Source of the DNA: a virus
Virus record (IMG/VR): IMGVR_UViG_3300036852_000023
Span: 1 to 54,181 of that record
Reading direction: 5' to 3' (one strand)
Length of the DNA: 54,181 bases
Shown here: positions 1-7,189 of the stretch, one piece after another
Numbering within the stretch: the stretch's first letter is position 1
Layout: every line of letters starts with the position of its first letter
The notes under the pieces: model-generated
What the model saw: only the letters and a program-made list of their open reading frames with translations
Told to the model about the DNA's origin: nothing
The model's database searches: none
Translations under genes and position numbers: made by a program

Positions 1-127
1 TGATTGGCTCGCCAAGCCTCGAAACAATGCCGGAGGCCGTGCGCGACTTAATGCGCGACTTACTCGAAGGCCGTGTTCGCCAATATGCGATTGTGGCCGA
101 GCTAGATGATGGGAATATCGGCGTAGG
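1..127. repeat. Direct terminal repeat, copy 1
   Basis: These bases are identical to 54055-54181. An exact overlap of 127 bases is what a de Bruijn assembler run with k=127 leaves when a circular or terminally redundant molecule closes on itself. I read it as an assembly overlap, so the unique genome is 54,054 bp and a gene spans the join. It is not evidence for a physical 127-bp terminal repeat. Confidence 0.93.
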
Positions 128-281
128 TTTCCACGTAGTCAACGAACAAGACCTGAATGTTTACACAATGCTTGGCGCTATTGAGACATTGAAGCGCGAT
201 TACATGGACATGGAAGTGCCTGGCATTCTAGACGTATACCAAGACATGCAAGACCAAGGGGAAGAAGATGGAACAGAATAA
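1..281 (+). CDS. 3' part of a hypothetical protein that spans the contig ends
   Basis: This is the continuation of the reading frame that starts with ATG at 54030. Joined across the 127-base overlap it encodes 101 residues beginning MADFDIQKLIGSP and ending GEEDGTE. It is acidic at the C-terminus. It lies directly after the large terminase (stop at 54028) and before a 59-residue gene and the portal, which suggests a small packaging or virion accessory protein, but I recognise no domain. Calling an internal Met at 27 as the start would lose the first 17 residues. Confidence 0.8.
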   Translation, partial: IGSPSLETMPEAVRDLMRDLLEGRVRQYAIVAELDDGNIGVGFHVVNEQDLNVYTMLGAIETLKRDYMDMEVPGILDVYQDMQDQGEEDGTE

Positions 282-447
282 TAATCAAACATTGGGCGAG
301 TGGCTGAAAGAGCTAATGGATAATCCGCCAGCCCCAAATGAGTTTCTGATTGAGCGATTCCGCGAATATCAGTCCAGGAAGATGGAAGACAAAGGTTCCG
401 CGTCAATCTTTGAATTGGGGATTAATCATGTCGCTGAAGGTGAATGA
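268..447 (+). CDS. Small hypothetical protein (59 aa) upstream of portal
   Basis: The frame begins MEQNNNQTLGEWLKEL, overlaps the end of the upstream gene by 14 bases and runs 20 bases into the portal gene in another frame. A purine-rich AAGGGGAAG stretch lies just upstream. The overlaps at both ends are typical of a phage morphogenesis operon and support translation. No family is recognised. It is too short for most gene callers at default settings. Confidence 0.6.
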   Translation: MEQNNNQTLGEWLKELMDNPPAPNEFLIERFREYQSRKMEDKGSASIFELGINHVAEGE

Positions 448-1855
448 GCCAACAGACGCAGTCAAGGCCATGCAGCCAGCCATTGATAAGATGGCGGCGC
501 TTGTCGGCGGCACAGAGGCTATGCGTGCTGCTGGGCGTAAATACCTGCCACAATTCCCGCTTGAAGCTGACGAAGATTACGCTTTCCGTCTGCAAACCTC
601 CACGTTATACAACGCGACTGGCTGGACGATTGGCAATTTGGCGGGGAAGCCTTTTAGCGAGGCCGTGACCGTCACTGATGCCAATGAGGCTATAGATGGG
701 TGGCTAGAGAATATAGACCTATGCGGCCATGACATTACCAACTTTGCGCATCTGCTATTTTTTAGCGGACTGAGCGATGGATTAACGCATGTCATGATTG
801 ATTTCCAAGTCACGCTCGATACTGATGGCAATCCAATTTACCGAACCCGGGCACAAGAGAAAGAGGCGGGTTTGCGGCCTTATGCAGTGCATATCAAGCA
901 ATCGCAAATTCTTGGATGGATCACCGAAAATCAGAATGGCTATGAAAAGCTGGTTCAACTTCGGTTCATGGAATGCGAATACGATCAAGATGGCGACTGG
1001 GGCGTGAAAGAAGTGCCACAAGTCCGCGTGCTGTTACCTGGTGCATGGCAGAAGTGGCGCAAGAAGCAAGACGGCGATGAAACTTGGTATTTGTATGAGG
1101 AGGGGCCGACATCGCTGGATTTCATCCCATTCGTGACTTATTACACGCGTCGAACCGGCTTCATGACCGCTATGCCGCCGTTAGAAGACCTGGCTGACCT
1201 GAATATCAAGCACTGGCAGTCACAGAGCGATCAAGACAGCCTGCTGCATACTGCCCGCGTGCCTATCCTGGCGCGCATTGGATTGCAGGATGACCCGGAG
1301 ACTCAAGCCAAGATCGGCAAGAGCATCCATGACCTGCCGGCAGGCGCAGATATGAAGTATGTAGAGCATTCCGGCGCTGCAATCGGCTCTGGCCGCGATT
1401 CGCTGCAAGACCTCAAAGAAGATATGCGCTCAATGGGCGCTGAACTGCTCGTACTCCAGCCTGGCGACCGATCAGCCACTGGCGAGGCGCTTGATTCGGC
1501 CAAATCACAAAGTCAGCTTCAGCAAATGGCAACTAACCTAGGCGATTTTCTGGATGAAGTGCTAGACATCATGGCCCGTTGGGCGAATGTCCAGCCAGGT
1601 GCGCATGCGAAGGTATTCAACAATTTCACGGCGGTATTGGCGAATGAATCGAACGTGCTGCAAATCACTCAGGCCATTATTGCCATGAAATCGGCAGGGT
1701 TGCTGGATGACAAATCCGCGTTTGAGGAAATGCAGCGATATGGAATCATAAATGCTGATGTGAAATGGGAAGATGTCCAGGCGCTGATTGATATTCAGCC
1801 TCCGCTATTGATGCAGCAATCCAAGTCACCAGTACAGACGGATCCGCAGCAATGA
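428..1855 (+). CDS. Portal protein (DUF4055-like)
   Basis: This 475-residue protein would form the dodecameric ring at the packaging vertex through which DNA enters and leaves the head. It is placed between the terminase and the minor head protein, the standard portal position, and its length and N-terminal pattern (a YLPQFPLE segment near residue 40, then an aromatic and Asp-rich stretch) resemble the DUF4055 portal-like family. The start at 428 follows a GGGG stretch and gives MSLKVNEP. An upstream ATG in the same frame at 350 would only add residues that overlap the 59-residue gene. The stop overlaps the next start as ATGA. The family assignment is from memory of the pattern, while the role also rests on gene order. 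Confidence 0.82.
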   Translation: MSLKVNEPTDAVKAMQPAIDKMAALVGGTEAMRAAGRKYLPQFPLEADEDYAFRLQTSTLYNATGWTIGNLAGKPFSEAVTVTDANEAIDGWLENIDLCGHDITNFAHLLFFSGLSDGLTHVMIDFQVTLDTDGNPIYRTRAQEKEAGLRPYAVHIKQSQILGWITENQNGYEKLVQLRFMECEYDQDGDWGVKEVPQVRVLLPGAWQKWRKKQDGDETWYLYEEGPTSLDFIPFVTYYTRRTGFMTAMPPLEDLADLNIKHWQSQSDQDSLLHTARVPILARIGLQDDPETQAKIGKSIHDLPAGADMKYVEHSGAAIGSGRDSLQDLKEDMRSMGAELLVLQPGDRSATGEALDSAKSQSQLQQMATNLGDFLDEVLDIMARWANVQPGAHAKVFNNFTAVLANESNVLQITQAIIAMKSAGLLDDKSAFEEMQRYGIINADVKWEDVQALIDIQPPLLMQQSKSPVQTDPQQ

Positions 1856-2034
1856 AAAAATGGCCGCCTAAACCGTTTACTGGTGCATTCCTAAAGAAAG
1901 TTGAAGAATCGCGCAAGATGCTGGATAAACAGCCAGTGCCAATTGGTTTACCAATGGTAATTGATGGCGAATATATCTATGCCAAAGAATGGAATGCCAA
2001 AGAATGGCTAAAGAAGACTTATGGCCTCCGCTGA
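1852..2034 (+). CDS. Small hypothetical protein (60 aa)
   Basis: This short basic protein (MKKWPPKPFTGAF) starts inside the portal stop codon (ATGA overlap) and ends 14 bases inside the minor head gene. The tight coupling suggests production with the portal. A repeated NAKEW motif lies near the C-terminus. I recognise no family. A role in head assembly is inferred only from position. Confidence 0.65.
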   Translation: MKKWPPKPFTGAFLKKVEESRKMLDKQPVPIGLPMVIDGEYIYAKEWNAKEWLKKTYGLR

Positions 2035-3073
2035 AGATGACGTAATCGCCCACGAGCTAATCATCCGTGCAATCCGGCTGAATAGATTCACGGCCAGCCA
2101 GCGGGCGCAGATATTCGAGCTAATGAAGGAAATGGAGGATGAGCTAATCCTTCAGCTTCAGCGCGCTGACCTGTCAGACATTGGGCGGCGCGACCGCGCC
2201 AACTTGCTCAGGCAGGCTAGGGAAGTCATCGACCAATACTACGGCGAGATAAGCGACACCGTAGGCAGCACGCTAACCGACCTAGGCCGCGCCGAAGCAA
2301 AGTTCATGGCCGATACCATCTCAAGCGCATTCCAGGCTCAGATAGCCGTTTCGCTGCCCACTGAGGGCTATTTCCAGTCATTGCTCAAAGACACGCTAAT
2401 CCAAGGTGCGCCGAGTAAAGATTGGTGGGTTAGACAGGCTGGCGATACGGCGTTTAGATTTGCCAATGCCGTGCGCCAAGGTCTAGTCATGGCTGAGACT
2501 AATGACCAGATCATCAAGCGTGTGATGACGACTAATGGGCTGCTGGATGGTATACCACGGCGCAATGCAGCGGCCTTAGTGCAGACATCAGTTCAGCAAG
2601 TGGCATCTGACGCGCGGCGGGCAACTTTTGAACAGAATGACGATATAACTAAAGGCATTAGGCAATTGAGCACGTTAGATTCCAAAACTTCGCAAATTTG
2701 TGTTGCCTATTCTGGTGCGGAATGGGATAACGAGCGCAAGCCAATACGGCCAACGAAGCTACCATATAACAATGGTGTTCCTCGCCACTGGAACTGCCGC
2801 TCAACCGAAGTACCAATCACCAAGACATATAAAGAACTCGGTATTGACGCACCAGAAAAACCAGTGGGGCAAAGAGCCAGCCAAATAGGCCCAATCAGCG
2901 CAGATACAACAATGGCCGATTTCATCCGCATGCGTGGGCGAGGTTTTGCGGATGAATTGCTAGGAATTGGCAAGGCTGACTTATTCTTGAGCGGGAAAAT
3001 CACACTGCAACAGCTATTAGATCAATCCGGTAGGCCATTAACGCTTGAAGAATTGCAAAAGCTTTATGATTGA
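2021..3073 (+). CDS. Minor head protein, phage Mu F / SPP1 gp7-like
   Basis: The protein has 350 residues. The diagnostic C-terminal region is visible around residues 215-275: a TLDSKTSQIC segment, then LPYNNGVPRHWNCRS, matching the conserved D-x-R/K-T-S and P-H-C-R-S signature of the phage Mu F-like minor head family (SPP1 gp7). Family members are minor capsid components bound near the portal that help head assembly or DNA ejection. The N-terminal 200 residues are helical. It follows the portal and precedes the scaffold, the usual order. Confidence 0.85.
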   Translation: MASAEDDVIAHELIIRAIRLNRFTASQRAQIFELMKEMEDELILQLQRADLSDIGRRDRANLLRQAREVIDQYYGEISDTVGSTLTDLGRAEAKFMADTISSAFQAQIAVSLPTEGYFQSLLKDTLIQGAPSKDWWVRQAGDTAFRFANAVRQGLVMAETNDQIIKRVMTTNGLLDGIPRRNAAALVQTSVQQVASDARRATFEQNDDITKGIRQLSTLDSKTSQICVAYSGAEWDNERKPIRPTKLPYNNGVPRHWNCRSTEVPITKTYKELGIDAPEKPVGQRASQIGPISADTTMADFIRMRGRGFADELLGIGKADLFLSGKITLQQLLDQSGRPLTLEELQKLYD

Positions 3074-3152
3074 CTTATTATCCGTAATTATGCCTTACAA
3101 GCGGATGCTTTATGGCGTTCGGTTCGGATGAACCATTTAGGGGAAGTGTAAA

Positions 3153-3920
3153 ATGCCTTGGAAACTTGGTGAAGATGGAAACGTTGTAACAGAAAACGGT
3201 ATGCCTGTTTTTGTTAATAACGGCAAAGAATCGCCGTTCGATGGTGACGGCACAATTGCCACGATTAGTCGCCTTAATGGAGAGGCTAAATCACACCGCG
3301 AACGAGCTGAAGAATTTGAGCGTAAGTACAAGCCGTTCGAGGGAATTGATGACCCTGTAGCGGCACGTAAGGCGCTCGATACCGTTAAGAATCTGGACGA
3401 CAAAAAGCTAGTAGATGCTGGCGAAGTCGAACGGGTTAAACAGGAAGTACTCAAGGCCGCTGAAGCTCAATGGTCGCCATTCAAGGCGAAATCTGAGCAA
3501 CTACAGCAGCAATTGGATTCGCACCTAATTGGTGGCGCATTCAGCAAATCGGCGTTTATCGCCAAGAATTTCGCAGCCGAAGGCCCAGCAGGCGTGGAAA
3601 TCGCCCAGGCTTTATTCGGCAGCCGCCTGAAGGTGGAAGATGGTCGCGTTGTTGGCTATGACTCTCAAGGCAATAAGCTTTATTCGCCTACTCGCCACGG
3701 CGAATTGGCGGATGCTGATGAGGCCATTGAAATCATGGTCAATCAGTATGCGCATAAAGACCACATCCTAAAGGGTAGTGGCGCGAGCGGGGGCGGGGCA
3801 GGCGGAGGCAAGCCTAGCGGTGGCGGTGGAGCTAAGAGCATGAGCCGCACGCAATATGAACAGCTTAGTCCGACCGAACAACGCTCGTTCGCTATTGGTG
3901 GCGGCAAGCTTACAGATTAA
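3153..3920 (+). CDS. Capsid scaffolding protein, probable
   Basis: This 255-residue protein has a charged, strongly helical middle (residues about 45-135, rich in E, K, R and Q) and a Gly-rich linker around residues 208-228, followed by a short tail with SMSRTQYEQLSPTEQR. It sits immediately before the major coat gene. Gene position, helical content and a small C-terminal basic segment fit a scaffold that co-assembles with coat protein and leaves before packaging. I know of no enzymatic motif here, and no protease gene is visible next to it, so the scaffold may be released intact as in P22. Confidence 0.72.
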   Translation: MPWKLGEDGNVVTENGMPVFVNNGKESPFDGDGTIATISRLNGEAKSHRERAEEFERKYKPFEGIDDPVAARKALDTVKNLDDKKLVDAGEVERVKQEVLKAAEAQWSPFKAKSEQLQQQLDSHLIGGAFSKSAFIAKNFAAEGPAGVEIAQALFGSRLKVEDGRVVGYDSQGNKLYSPTRHGELADADEAIEIMVNQYAHKDHILKGSGASGGGAGGGKPSGGGGAKSMSRTQYEQLSPTEQRSFAIGGGKLTD

Positions 3921-4043
3921 GCACTGGCAGCAAAGAAATACCCGTAGTAGATATGCCCGTGGCGGATGCCTTTCGGGTGGGTAGTTTAGGCTGGATGGCC
4001 GTTTAAGCATCGACTAAACAACTCATTTTGAAAGGTATCCATC

Positions 4044-5207
4044 ATGGCAAACACCCTGACTTCGCTTATCCCGACCATGTACGAGGCGCTGGATATTGTA
4101 TCCCGCGAACAAATCGGCATGATCCCTGCGGTATCGCGCAATTCCAGCGCCGAGCGCGCCGCGCTTAACCAAACCATTATGATCCCGATTGCTCCGGCTG
4201 TGACGCTGGGCAATAACACTGCCGCGCAGATTGCCCCGAACACCGGCGATCACACCATCGGCAATACCACGATGACCATCAGCAAGTCGAAGCATGCTCC
4301 GATTCGCTGGAATGGTGAGGAAACTCGCGGCCTGCTGAATGCCGGCACCTACGGCACCATTTTGCGCGATCAATTCGTTCAGGCGTTCCGTGCGCTTGGC
4401 AATGAAATTGAAACTGATCTATTCGATACCGGTCGCCAAAACGCATCGCGTGCCTATGGTACTGCTGCTACTGCCCCTTTTGGTACCGCTGCAGATTTGT
4501 CTGATATCGCTCAAGTCCGCAAGATTCTTGACGATAACGGCGCGGCGCAAACTGATCTGCAACTGGTGCTTGGTTCGGCTGCTGTGGCTAACCTGCGCGG
4601 TAAGCAATCTGTATTGTTCAAGGTCAACGAGTCAGGCACTGACGACTTGCTGCGCCGTGGCATGATCGGCCAGCTTGAGGGCATGGATGTTCACAACTCG
4701 AACAGTGTGACCGCAGTCACTAAAGGCACTGGTGCATCGTATACCACTGATACCGCTGGATACGCTGTTGGCGCTACCGCAATTACGCTGATTACCGGCA
4801 CTGGCACCATCCTGGCGGGCGATACTATCACCTTCGCGGGCGATACCAATAAATACGTTGTCACTACCGCGCTGACTGGCGGTGTGGTAACGATTGGTGC
4901 GCCGGGCCTGCGTGTGGCGATTGCTGCGTCTGCTACCGCTGTAACCGTGGGCGCTACTGCAACGGCTAACCTTGCGTTCGCCCGCTCAGCCATCCAGCTG
5001 ATTACCCGTACCCCGGCATTGCCGATTGGCCCAGATGGCCGCGCAATGGATATGGCTGACGACATGACCCAGTTGTTTGACCCGGTAACCGGCATTACTT
5101 ACGAAGTTGCCGTGTACCGTGAGTTCTTGCAACTCGTCTACCATGTGCGCCTTGCATGGGGCTTCAAGGGCATCAAGCACGAGCATACTGCGGTCCTGTT
5201 GGGCTAA
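4044..5207 (+). CDS. Major capsid protein, P22 coat (gene 5)-like
   Basis: This 387-residue protein would form the icosahedral shell with the HK97 fold. It starts MANTLTSLIPTMYEALDIVSREQ, a start typical of the P22 gp5 coat family, and it is preceded by a good AAAGG site. Residues about 225-305 are rich in Thr, Gly, Ala and Val and look like an inserted beta domain, comparable in position to the P22 I-domain. The neighbours are the scaffold upstream and a terminator downstream, as expected for a gene needing very high expression. Confidence 0.88.
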   Translation: MANTLTSLIPTMYEALDIVSREQIGMIPAVSRNSSAERAALNQTIMIPIAPAVTLGNNTAAQIAPNTGDHTIGNTTMTISKSKHAPIRWNGEETRGLLNAGTYGTILRDQFVQAFRALGNEIETDLFDTGRQNASRAYGTAATAPFGTAADLSDIAQVRKILDDNGAAQTDLQLVLGSAAVANLRGKQSVLFKVNESGTDDLLRRGMIGQLEGMDVHNSNSVTAVTKGTGASYTTDTAGYAVGATAITLITGTGTILAGDTITFAGDTNKYVVTTALTGGVVTIGAPGLRVAIAASATAVTVGATATANLAFARSAIQLITRTPALPIGPDGRAMDMADDMTQLFDPVTGITYEVAVYREFLQLVYHVRLAWGFKGIKHEHTAVLLG

Positions 5208-5210
5208 CAT

Positions 5211-5238
5211 AACGGCGGTCTTCGGGCCGCCGTTTCTC
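5211..5238 (+). terminator. Intrinsic terminator after the coat gene
   Basis: A 10-bp stem (AACGGCGGTC with GGCCGCCGTT, one T-G wobble) closes a TTCG tetraloop and is followed by a T-rich stretch. It lies three bases after the coat stop codon. It probably works as a partial terminator that keeps the coat protein abundant over the downstream genes, and it may also protect the 3' end of the coat message. Confidence 0.85.
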
Positions 5239-5257
5239 TATATATTCAGGAATACAA

Positions 5258-5416
5258 ATGGATACTTGCCCGACTGTACATGTCGTTTCTGCTGATTCGC
5301 CAGATGGTTTCATCGTCATTAATGAATCTGATTTTGATGCTGGTGTGCATCAATTGTTTGGCGATGAAGAAAAGCCTAAACGTACCCGCAAGCCTAAAGA
5401 AGTGAGCGAGGAATAA
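5258..5416 (+). CDS. Small hypothetical protein (52 aa)
   Basis: The frame starts MDTCPTVHVVSADSPDGFIV after a TTCAGGAAT site and ends in a charged KRTRKPKEVSEE tail. Its position straight after the coat terminator, and the mix of a beta-like start with a basic tail, resemble small head accessory proteins seen between coat and neck genes in related phages. The function is unknown. Confidence 0.65.
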   Translation: MDTCPTVHVVSADSPDGFIVINESDFDAGVHQLFGDEEKPKRTRKPKEVSEE

Positions 5417-5418
5417 CC

Positions 5419-5505
5419 ATGCCGAAGCCGCATAAGCAGATGAAAAAGCCTAAACAGGTTGAGCCTGTTTATAAGACGCCGGTCAAGAAAAAGAAGGGCA
5501 AATAA
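5419..5505 (+). CDS. Very small Lys-rich peptide (28 aa)
   Basis: The gene starts two bases after the previous stop, encodes MPKPHKQMKKPKQVEP followed by a lysine run, and its stop overlaps the next start (TAATG). About 40 per cent of residues are Lys or Arg. The overlap on one side and two-base spacing on the other suggest a translated link in the operon. It could bind nucleic acid or simply serve translational coupling. No family is known to me. Confidence 0.5.
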   Translation: MPKPHKQMKKPKQVEPVYKTPVKKKKGK

Positions 5506-6299
5506 TGCCTATCGGCGTTAGTGGGCGGCTGCGTGAGTATTTATTCGAGGTAGGCCTAGGCAATGTAGAAGGCCATAGACGATTCGCTGGCCTTGGGAAT
5601 AATACTGACGTAGACCAAGCCACCGTTCCCGAGCATGCATGGCCTGGCGGTGGATTATATCCGTGGATTGGCGCGGCTGGTGTATCGCTTGAAGTAGTAT
5701 CGGCCAGCGCTCAAGATTCTGCGACTGGCACGGGCATTTCAACTATATTGCTCACTACACTGGATATTGATTATGTTGAAACAACGCACACCATCCAACT
5801 AACTGGCACTACGGCGGTAGCAGTACCTGGCGGGCCATGGCTCCGTATTAATGATGGACGCGGGCTTACAAAAGGCTCTGGCGCAGCTGCAACGCGTGTA
5901 ACGAATGCGGGTGATATTACGATACGCGATTCTGGAGGCGGAACGGCTAGAGCGATTTTGCCAGCAGGTCGTAATTTTCTTCGGCAAGCGATTTACACAA
6001 TACCGGCTGGATATACCGGCGAAGTGCTGAGCATGTACATCGGCTTTAACCGGGGAACCGGCGTTGGGGCAACTCGATATTTAACTGTATCAACGTATTC
6101 TCAAAACCCATCAGGCGTATATTTGCTGCCCCTAGATCTGAGTTGTGATGGTGAATCATATCGGCATGATGGATTGCCAGGTATTTTCCTTCCGCAGAAA
6201 ACAGATTTTGCAATGGAAATCGTTGCGGTAAGTGCAGACAATTCAGACGTTACCTGTGCATTTTTGGGCGTGATGAAACAAAACTCAATAGCAATCTAA
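5505..6299 (+). CDS. Putative virion structural protein (264 aa)
   Basis: This beta-rich protein has high Gly, Thr, Val and Ile content and little charge. Residues about 60-110 hold a repeated hydrophobic and Thr pattern, and the C-terminal half resembles a jelly-roll-like layout. It is coupled to the upstream peptide by TAATG. It lies between coat and neck genes, so it may decorate the head or form a head fibre base. I do not recognise the family. The structural class is inferred from composition and context. Confidence 0.65.
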   Translation: MPIGVSGRLREYLFEVGLGNVEGHRRFAGLGNNTDVDQATVPEHAWPGGGLYPWIGAAGVSLEVVSASAQDSATGTGISTILLTTLDIDYVETTHTIQLTGTTAVAVPGGPWLRINDGRGLTKGSGAAATRVTNAGDITIRDSGGGTARAILPAGRNFLRQAIYTIPAGYTGEVLSMYIGFNRGTGVGATRYLTVSTYSQNPSGVYLLPLDLSCDGESYRHDGLPGIFLPQKTDFAMEIVAVSADNSDVTCAFLGVMKQNSIAI

Positions 6300-6310
6300 G
6301 GGAATGAGCC

Positions 6311-6586
6311 ATGGCTTTGATTAATCGTAGCGGCACCATAACTACCGGCGGCACGGCTCAGACGCTCATGGCTGCTGATACGACTCGCAACGGTTTTAGT
6401 GTGCAGAATCTTTCAACTGGTGATTTGTGGATTAATGAGCTTGGCGGTACTGCCGCAGCTTCACAGCCAGCGATCAAGATCACATCTGGATCATTGTACG
6501 AAACGCCACGTGGGATGCCTTGCGAATACGCAGTGAGTATCTTTGGCGCGACGACCGGACAAGCGTTCATGAGCCGTTCTTGGTAA
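6311..6586 (+). CDS. Small beta-rich virion protein (91 aa)
   Basis: The protein starts MALINRSGTITTGGTAQTL after a GGAATG site and contains a FSVQNLSTGDLWINE segment, a pattern I associate with small phage proteins of a two-sheet fold that accompany fibre or decoration genes. It is 11 bases downstream of the 264-residue gene and belongs to the same beta-rich group. It may be a decoration or trimerisation unit. The exact role is not shown by sequence. Confidence 0.65.
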   Translation: MALINRSGTITTGGTAQTLMAADTTRNGFSVQNLSTGDLWINELGGTAAASQPAIKITSGSLYETPRGMPCEYAVSIFGATTGQAFMSRSW

Positions 6587-6609
6587 AACAATAATAAGAG
6601 GAAATTGTC

Positions 6610-6996
6610 ATGCCTATGTATACGAGCGGCACGGTCACTTACGAGAACCTACCGTCAGGCGTTGGGCCAGGGAAACCACGAATTTCTACTGTTGCCTATG
6701 CCGCTAGCGTGACTTTGGATTGGGCTACCGCTGATATTTTTGAGATTACATTAACCGGCAATATCACAATTACCCATAGCGGCGGTGCTAATAATGGCGA
6801 GAAAAAAGAGATTCGATTGATTCAAGACGGCACCGGCTCGCGGGTGGTTACTTGGGCGAATAATACATACGGCTCTGATGTGATGAGCACTAGCTCAGTC
6901 GCAACTGTAACAGCAAGCAAGCGCGATAAATGGATATTTGAATACGACAGCGGCAACACTACTTACACCATGGTTAGCGCGGCAAGGGGGTATTAA
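6610..6996 (+). CDS. Beta-rich virion protein, fibre-domain-like (128 aa)
   Basis: The core contains a TLDWATADIFEITLTGNITI segment and later a WANNTYGSD and KWIFEYDS pattern. Such Trp and Thr-rich beta domains occur at the C-termini of phage fibre and decoration proteins. An AGAGGAAA ribosome site lies 7 bases before the ATG. As a stand-alone gene beside other beta proteins it may assemble with them into a surface projection. This is inference from the domain type. Confidence 0.65.
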   Translation: MPMYTSGTVTYENLPSGVGPGKPRISTVAYAASVTLDWATADIFEITLTGNITITHSGGANNGEKKEIRLIQDGTGSRVVTWANNTYGSDVMSTSSVATVTASKRDKWIFEYDSGNTTYTMVSAARGY

Positions 6997-6998
6997 CC

Positions 6999-7187
6999 AT
7001 GTGGTCATTTATCAGGGTAGCGGCCATTGAAAAGAACGACCTATCCCCGGCCTGGTATGCAGTACTGACGCTTAAAAAAGACGGCATAGAAGAATCGTTC
7101 AGGCTGAAATATTGGCAAGAGCCTACCATGAGCCAGGCCGAACAGGCTGGTGTTGATTTAGCCAACAAGAAGAATAACGAGGCATAA
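6999..7187 (+). CDS. Small hypothetical protein (62 aa)
   Basis: The gene starts two bases after the previous stop and ends two bases before the next start, so it is firmly inside the operon. The protein (MWSFIRVAAIEKNDLSPAWY) has a beta-like first half and a helical Glu, Gln and Ala-rich end. No family is recognised. Confidence 0.65.
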   Translation: MWSFIRVAAIEKNDLSPAWYAVLTLKKDGIEESFRLKYWQEPTMSQAEQAGVDLANKKNNEA

Positions 7188-7189
7188 CC

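Noticed and set aside
3921-4043. Possible promoter or terminator between scaffold and coat genes.
   Set aside because: Short inverted words such as CCCGT and CGGGT are present, but neither a good stem with T-run nor a clear promoter pair can be placed.
4691-5095. Antisense open frame of 134 codons inside the coat gene.
   Set aside because: It is a shadow of the Ala/Thr/Gly-rich coding frame, with no ribosome site.
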